From Achatina immaculata (lineage: Eukaryota; Mollusca; Gastropoda; Stylommatophora; Achatinidae): a stretch of 64,000 bases of DNA. The notes beneath the pieces are model-generated. The model was not told where the DNA came from, ran no database searches, and worked only from the letters and a program-made list of their open reading frames with translations. Every line of letters begins with the position of its first letter. The first letter of the stretch is position 1. The stretch covers positions 784,001 through 848,000 of the forward strand of contig CM019716.1 of assembly GCA_009760885.1 (NCBI GenBank), read 5' to 3'. A program made the translations under genes and the position numbers. Positions 58,039 to 64,000 of this stretch are shown here, piece by piece.

Positions 58039-61000
58039 CTACAGTCCTGTCTCTTGGATAAATTTCACTGTTTTTTGTAATTCATGTATGGAACCGTAGA
58101 GCTTATCATCTTTAGTGGTTTCACTGGGCCAGTAATTATTTCTCAGTGTCTCGTAGTTGATGCAGTTCTGGAGGATATGTTCCACAGTTTGGGGCACCTG
58201 GGCACATGTACATAGATTAGTAGTACCAACCTTAAACTTTGTATACATATGACTTCGGAGTCGGCTGTGTCCTGTTCGGAGACGGAAGATGGTGACTTGT
58301 TCCTTTCTGTTTAGCATGTGATAGTCATCATGTGGTGGTGTTTGTGGCTTCCTGTAGGTTTTTATCATGCTTTTCTTCTGATTATAAGTGATTGGTATGT
58401 CTGGTTGCTCCATTTCAGTGCCCTCTTTGGCCAGTTGGTCAGCTTTCTCATTGCCTGGTATCCCACAGTGGGAGGGAATCCATTGCAAAGTGACTCCATG
58501 TTGTAAGCCAATTTTTTACAAGGCATCCTTAAGGTCTGGTAGTTTGTTGCACTGAAGAGCCTCCAGTACTGATCTTGCATCTGTGAGAATTACTACAGGA
58601 CATGTATCAATTCTGGAGTCTGATAGTTTTTCAACTGCAACAATAATTGCCCTAACTTCTGCATCAAAGTTGTTGCAGTATTTACCAGTGGGTATGGAAA
58701 TCTTGTCAATGGTGTTGTTTGGATATTCAATATATGCTCCTGCCCCTCCATTCTTTATGGCATTATGTGCAGATCCATCTGTATACACACGTATCCAGGT
58801 GTCACATGTGGCTGTTGATCTTACAAGACTGCTCTGCATCTCACCATTCTGCACACCTTTCACTTCAGTCTGAATAGTTATTTGTGTATAATCTGCTTCT
58901 TTCCATGGTGTATGCTCTGGTACAGATGATAGTGGAGCGACTATAGTTGGAAGGTCAGGTATCAGCTTACGCATACGCTTGGCCTGATGAATGAAGCTGC
59001 TTCTTTTAAGCCGTCCTAATGCCAAATTATTGAATCTCTCCTTCAGGGGATGGCTTACAGAACTAAGGAATTTTTCTCCCAAGGTCATGACCTTTGTGTC
59101 TCTACGTTCCTTTAGCGGTTGAACACCAACTATTTTCTGCATTTCTACTATTGGTGTGGACCTCATGGCACCTGTGATAATCCGTAGTGACTGATTTTGA
59201 ACCTTGTCTAGATTATGCAGCGTAGTGTTTGATGCTGTGCACCAAGATGTTGAGCCATATTCTAAATGTGGTAGAATACTTTGCTGATATACATTCTTGA
59301 GGATTCTTTCACTAGCTCCCCATGTGGTTCCACTCAATTTTCTTAATATGGCTAGTTTTCTTCTGGCTTTTGCTTCTGCATTGTTGATGTGTTGCTTCCA
59401 CGTCAGTTTTGAGTCAAGAGTCACTCCTAAGTAAGTGGGTTGGTTGTCCATCCTTAAGGGTATTTCATTTACAAAGATCTTACCTGCTTTCTGTTTAGAT
59501 GAGAGGGTGAACAGAGTGGTACTTGATTTCTCTGTGTTGATACTTACACACCATTTGTTTGTCCATGATGTCAAGATGTCTGCTGCTCTTTGGAGTCTCT
59601 GTGTAGCAACTGTCGCATATTCATCTGTACACCACATGACCAGATCATCTGCATACAGTGCCGCTTTGATTCCATAGGGAAGTTCCTTGACCAGGTCATT
59701 AATGAATACAAGGAATAGTGTAGGCGAAAGGACTCCTCTTTGTGGTACACCGTGTCGCAGAAGTACTTTCTGGCTTTTGTGTCCATCCATTACTACTCTA
59801 GCTCTTCTATTGTGTAAATAGGACTTTATCCGGTTGTACAGTCTTCCATTCACATTGCAGTTTCTTAGTTTCCACAGCAGACCTTTTTTCCATACTTTAT
59901 CAAAGGCTTTCTTCAGGTCTATCCACGCTGCTAGTACAAGGTTTTTCTCTTGGAATGCATCCTCAATCTCTTGAGAGAGATAGGTCACTTGATCTTCCGT
60001 ACTGTAGTACTGCCTAAATCCTACTTGTTGTGGAACGAGAAGGTTTTCACTTTCTAGGTACCATTTTAGCCTCAGGTCAGTGATGCGTTCCATCGTTTTG
60101 CATAGGCAGCTAGTGAGACTGATTGGCCTGTAGCTGGAGGCAATATCACTGTTTTTCCCTGGTTTTAGCAGTGGTACCATGCTTGCTTCCTTCCAGATTT
60201 GAGGTAACTTACCTGTGCTCCAGCACATATTGAAAATATCCAACAGCTTTCCCGTTGCTGCCATTCCCAGGTTCTTGATCATTTCATTGGACACTCCATC
60301 TGGTCCTGGTGATTTCCTTGGTTTCAGTTTACTAACTGCTAGGTCTAACTCACTGCGTGTGATTGGTGCATCCATGACCTCCACTTTTCTGACTTGTTCC
60401 TCCTCTTTCTGTGGCTCGATGCGCACTGTACGCTCCTTCTCTGGATGGATATCAATGTTGCAGTCCCGTGCAAACATGCGAGCAAAGTGATCTGCTACCT
60501 GCTTACCTGTAAGAGTTTTCCCATCCTCTATTAGTGTAACCTTTGTACTTCTTCCAGTACTCTCATCATTTAACTGTTTGATTAGTTTCCACAGTTTCCT
60601 TCCATCCTTTTCAAAGTTTAGGGACTCTGTTTTCTCTCTCCAACTTTCCCGTCTGGCTTGCAGCTTTGCTCTCTGAAATTTGGCATTAGAATGTTGGTAA
60701 TTATTGTGGTGTTTTTGGCATGGTCGATTTTCTGCTTGCTTTCGAGCTGCTTCCACGTCATCATGGAGTTTTCCCAGCTCACTAGACCAGTATGGTTTAT
60801 AGTCCCTGCGAGCTTCTATAAGAATGGTTTCACGAGCGGCCTGAAGGATACAAGCATTGAATTCCTTCACTATGCTGTTAATATCCTTACCTTCTATGGA
60901 CAGCTGTCCCACCAGGATACCTGTACGATGTCTGTACATTGTCCAGTTTGCTTTTTTATAGTTCCATCTGGGGAGAGGGTTACTGGTGTTAAGGAGTTCA

Positions 61001-61857
61001 TTTTCTATTGTCAGGAAGACTGGTCGATGGTCGCTACCTCCAAGTTGTTTTCCAACTTCACGTGTAATGTTCCACTTCAGATCTGGAGAGTGGAATGCCA
61101 GATCTGGTGTTGATTTTGTATGCCACGCCCTTGAGTAAAATGTTGGGGCATCCATTGGCTGGTTGATCAGGAGAAGTCCATTATCATCTTGCCAGCTCTC
61201 AACTTCCTCTCCTCTCTTGTCTATGTGGTCATAGCCCCAGCTCTGGGAATGACTGTTAAAATCACCACAGACCATCAGTCTCTCTTTGTGTGGGATTGTT
61301 CCTAAAGCAAGTGGGCGGTCATTAGGTCAGTAATAGTTAAGGAGGTGGAAATCTGTATTACTACTTTTTAGATGGATCATCTGGTATTCAGCTCCTTCCA
61401 TGTACACTCCCACCTGACATGCGCTGATGTTATTCTTAACAAGTGTGAGTACTCCTCCTTTTCTTCTGTCCTGTCGGTCTGATCTAAAACACTGGTAGCC
61501 TCTGATTTTAAAGGCGGCATCTTTGGTTAGGTGTGTCTCCTGTATGCAGCATATACTTACCTGCTCTGCAAAAAGTATGTTCTCTAGTTCAACCTTTTTG
61601 CTATAGCCATCTCTAACACTGCTGACACCCTCAGCATTCCACTGCATTATTTTAAGTTCTTGCTTTTTGGCTTTCTTCTTCTGTTGGATTTTTTGGCCAG
61701 TAGCTCTACTCTCATGTCTCCTGACTCCACAAGACAAACTGAGAGGACCTCCAGTAGCATTGGGTGGACCCTTTCGAGGCAGGGGGCCCGGCACTGCACC
61801 TGCCTGGTTAGTCTTCACAGGGCGAGCACCATGTTTGAATACTGCAGATAGAGACAT
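58039..61857 (-). pseudogene. ORF2 of I/Nimb LINE: APE endonuclease, reverse transcriptase, RNase H (two in-frame stops)
   Basis: A single minus-strand frame of about 1270 codons with two internal stops. Segments are 61857-61327, 61275-58516 and 58488-58039, all in register. The endonuclease shows MQWNAEG, QETHL, CGDFNSHSQSWG and GSDHRPV. The reverse transcriptase has YRPISL, LKKAFDKVW, GVPQRGVLSPTLF and the YADD catalytic box. RNase H has YTDGSA, NFDAEVRAI, LTDARS and PSHCGIPGNEKAD, so all its acidic residues remain. The C-terminus carries C-x-C...H...C (LCTCAQ, HILQNC). One stop (TGA) lies between endonuclease strands just upstream of the GDFN motif; the other (TAA, likely from CAA) lies inside RNase H. 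In this class the protein nicks target DNA and copies the element RNA there. Confidence 0.92.
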
Positions 61858-61877
61858 TTCATTAGCGATAATGCGTG

Positions 61878-62219
61878 TTACCCTGATTTTTGCGATGCGC
61901 CTTTTGGCTGGGTAACTCCGACTTCAGCACCTTTCCTTGCTAGGGCAGACTGTGGTCTTGCTCGGACTGCCATGAAGACAGTGTGGCTGGCCTGGCCAGA
62001 ACTCTGGTGGCTGTACTTAAGCCCCTTCTCCATGTCAGATGGTTTTGAGACAGTTCCACAAAGACACTCTGACTTTGAGATGAGGAATCTGATGAGTGCT
62101 TCAACGATATCCATTCCCCGCCACCCATAGTCTACTGGCTCTGTTTTGTTTACATCATTCTGATAGCCATTGTTGTAAAGACCCATAGGCTTATCACGTC
62201 CTGGATTCATTGGTTTCAC
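61878..62219 (-). pseudogene. Possible ORF1 remnant of the I/Nimb LINE
   Basis: A 113-codon frame directly upstream of ORF2. It has an internal stretch around FLISKSECLCGTVSKPSDM that resembles the RNA-binding region of ORF1 proteins in I/Jockey LINEs, where a short beta-alpha fold handles retroelement RNA. It is much shorter than a complete ORF1 and has no clear CCHC knuckles, so ORF1 is probably truncated or decayed. The assignment rests on position and weak similarity. Confidence 0.45.
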
Positions 62220-62474
62220 ACCAGACTTCCCTCATCCCCGCCATAGATCTCCATGTCCCCATCTGTCTACCAACCTGACATTACATTTTGCAAAAATAAC
62301 AATTACAATTAGTGTTGATTGCTACAAGTTTCTGGGCTACAGAGGTAGGTCAGAGTTTTTAAGCAAACAGATCTGTGTTTTTAAGCAAACAGATCTATGT
62401 TCCCTGTCTCACAAACACTATGTTAAGATAAGTGTGCTCTTAACACAGTTGTTCCCAGGGGGAGCGTTTTGTCT

Positions 62475-63348
62475 ATTGTTAAAATGGTTTTTATGGACAG
62501 AAAATCACACTGTACAGTATACACTATATAACTGACGTTAGACACGAACCTACCTAACTGTTCCGACTTGTGTACAAATTCGACATTCGAGCAGGCTTAG
62601 TAGCATAACAGTTTCGTACCTCGGAGACTGCCTGTGTTTCATTTTGACTAACCAAATACAAGCAGGTCTCGGTTTGTGTGGAATTCTGCGAGAGAGCAAT
62701 CCGCAGATGAAACAACCTGCTTTTTGAGTTTGAAATCTGCCCGGAAGTGATCTAGTCAAGCTAGGTTTAGAAATAGATACCTGAATCGCACAGGCTGTAG
62801 AAAAAGAAACGTCCAAAAGTTTTAAGAAGAACATAGAGACAACACGACGCTACACCTTGTTGATCTTAAAGAGGTCTTTCTTTTAAACAGTGGCCCGTTC
62901 TCTGTATGACACGATGCCCTTGTTTCAAGATAATCACTTGGAGCTGGTTGGAAATAACTTTGCATTCATCGTTAAAAAGAAAAAAAAACAAAAACCAAGC
63001 AACCCATATCCACATATGAATTTGTTTGCTCATATCCAAGGAAACGGAGCCATGTTTCGAAATCTATTTGATGTGTCAGTCATGTTCATCCCATCATGCT
63101 TGCTCCTCGAGAAGACGGAATAGACCTATTGACTCTTTCATATCGCAAGAGGCGACTAAATGAAGGTTTCCTATTGCAGGTAAATAAGAGTGCATTTGAC
63201 GAATCCATCAAGTCTGGAAGCAGCTAGACAGCAATCAGAACCGCGATTTGAAATCTGCAGGATTTACTAGTAGGCCGATAAAAACTATATCCATGCCTGG
63301 AATCCAATACGAGGCATTTACTAACTATTTGTATCCAATCATCCACAG
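62475..63348. other. Receptor intron, end part
   Basis: No phase-compatible exon found; an open frame at 62890-63123 was considered and rejected. 63485-63976 is likewise intron sequence with nothing recognised. Confidence 0.5.
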
Positions 63349-63484
63349 ATTCCTGTCCAAGCTACTTGTCTGTACGATGCTGTTATGCTTTATGCTTATG
63401 CATTGAGAAAGGTGCTAGAAGAGGGAGGTAGCTACAACGACGGAAGAGCCATCGTGGGGAAAATACTAGGTCATGCTTTTAGAA
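63349..63484 (+). CDS. Receptor guanylyl cyclase, ANF-receptor domain exon 5 of 5 seen
   Basis: The exon starts in phase 0 with IPVQATCLYDAVMLYAYAL, which fits the family signature (P..A..LYDAV.LYA.AL) of the last helix of the ligand-binding domain. It continues through a gly-rich turn and NDGRAIVGKILGHAFR. The acceptor is CATCCACAG ending at 63348 and the donor is GTAAGT at 63485 (phase 1). The rest of the protein must lie downstream of the window. Confidence 0.87.
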
Positions 63485-63976
63485 GTAAGTGTCGAGATAT
63501 CTCTTATCTCATTTTGCGCTACCTTAATCCGGGGGGAAGGTTGGCTGGCATAGAATCCATCTTTCAGAGATACACAGACTGATAATAACGCAACCTGTTT
63601 GCCAAATAATTCTTTCGTTAATGTAACAATTTTACTTCTAGTGCACTTAAAATAATTGTTTCTTTATCGCAATATAACTGTAGGATACAAAATTCATATG
63701 ACATTTTTATCACATAACATTGAAACAGTTTTATGAGATAAAAATAAATATGGTTTCTAAAGAGCTTCTAGATACTTTCCACATGATTATAGGGCGCATA
63801 CTTTATACGCTTCGTTTTTGAGAACAGTTATTTAACTGTAAGACTGTCAGTTACAAAGTGTATACACAGATTTCCCAATGTAAGCGCAGGGAAGATAATA
63901 TGTGGCCGAAGATTTTAAGGCCGTTTGCATAGACCAGTTACCACAGAACATTGCAGGCTGACTTTCTAATTTTGCT

Positions 63977-64000
63977 CCTGTCAGTCAGTCAATCATTTGC
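63977..64000 (-). mobile_element. Start of another LINE-C 3' end, cut by the window
   Basis: CAGTCAGTCAATCATTTGC at the window end repeats the tail and first bases of the LINE-C 3' end seen near position 27, so another minus-strand copy probably continues past the window. Confidence 0.5.

Larger units (their letters stand above)
58004..62462 (-). mobile_element. Near-complete I/Nimb-type LINE retrotransposon
   Basis: The element is about 4.46 kb, antisense to the receptor gene, in its last visible intron. It is bounded by a 12-bp direct repeat, AGCGTTTTGTCT, at 57992-58003 and 62463-62474, read as the target-site duplication. The 3' end on the minus strand is a very short untranslated region ending in ...GAACGAAGAAGAAG. 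The main ORF has an APE endonuclease, a reverse transcriptase, an RNase H and a C-terminal cysteine-histidine motif, which is the I/Nimb layout. Only two in-frame nonsense codons and no frameshift were seen in this ORF, so the insertion looks young. Confidence 0.93.
37439..63484 (+). other. Receptor guanylyl cyclase gene, partial locus (five extracellular-domain exons)
   Basis: Five + strand exons tile across the membrane-distal ligand-binding (ANF_receptor) domain of a receptor guanylyl cyclase. In this family, binding of an extracellular ligand, often a peptide, controls an intracellular cyclase that makes cGMP. The exons start after good acceptors and end at GT donors, and intron phases match in series (2, 1, 1, 0). 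Introns are about 7.9, 7.4, 3.2 and 6.8 kb and are full of transposons. Upstream exons (signal peptide, first lobe) and downstream exons (transmembrane, kinase homology, cyclase) were not found, so the exact paralogue (natriuretic-peptide-receptor-like or Gyc76C-like) cannot be decided. The unbroken frames argue for a live gene rather than a pseudogene. Confidence 0.82.

Noticed and set aside
62890..63123. Additional receptor exon after the CAG at 62889
   Set aside because: The required phase 0 frame has no similarity to the family, and exon 4 joins 63349 in phase with conserved residues.

Overview
This is a repeat-dominated window from an invertebrate animal nuclear genome. The evidence is AT-rich non-coding sequence, GT-AG introns of 3 to 8 kb, many non-LTR retrotransposons (LINEs), hAT, mariner-like and Helitron DNA transposons, tRNA-derived SINE-like repeats, and long microsatellites of (TA)n, (GA)n, (GATA)n and (CAGA)n. 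The transposon mix resembles what is common in molluscs and other lophotrochozoans, but nothing in the window fixes the species. No bacterial, plastid or viral genes were recognised.

One host gene is supported. Five short exons on the + strand (37439-37590, 45478-45635, 53038-53184, 56351-56520, 63349-63484) encode consecutive pieces of an ANF-receptor-type extracellular ligand-binding domain, as found in receptor guanylyl cyclases (natriuretic-peptide-receptor / Gyc76C type). Codon phases agree across all four introns. The 5' exons, and the transmembrane, kinase-homology and cyclase exons, were not seen. Most other long open frames belong to transposons or tandem repeats.

Layout: 1-2200 holds a LINE end and small hAT-type fragments. 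2245-4515 is a decayed mariner-like transposase split by a LINE. 4640-14360 holds several minus-strand RTE-like LINE copies and a long hairpin. 14900-16210 has two other LINE ends. 17214-18138 is a 39-bp minisatellite. 18640-20570 is a tandem-repeat locus split by a LINE. 20597-21489, 23237-24799 and 40728-42038 are three copies of an unusual modular non-coding retroelement; the second sits inside a hAT transposon (22095-26388). 26700-31890 holds LINE pieces joined by (TA)n. 31978-34564 holds two head-to-tail Helitrons. 34701-35115 is a 49-bp tandem repeat. 37439-63484 is the receptor gene, whose introns hold further LINEs, SINE-like repeats and microsatellites, including a nearly complete I/Nimb-type LINE (58004-62462) with only two in-frame stop codons.

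The best candidate for an undescribed system is the modular element. It is up to about 1.56 kb, non-coding and built from repeated modules. Each copy has an 11-13 bp target-site duplication and a 3' (GAA)n tail, and the copies start at different points. Its 3' end resembles that of the I/Nimb LINE in the same window, which suggests a non-autonomous passenger mobilised by that LINE.
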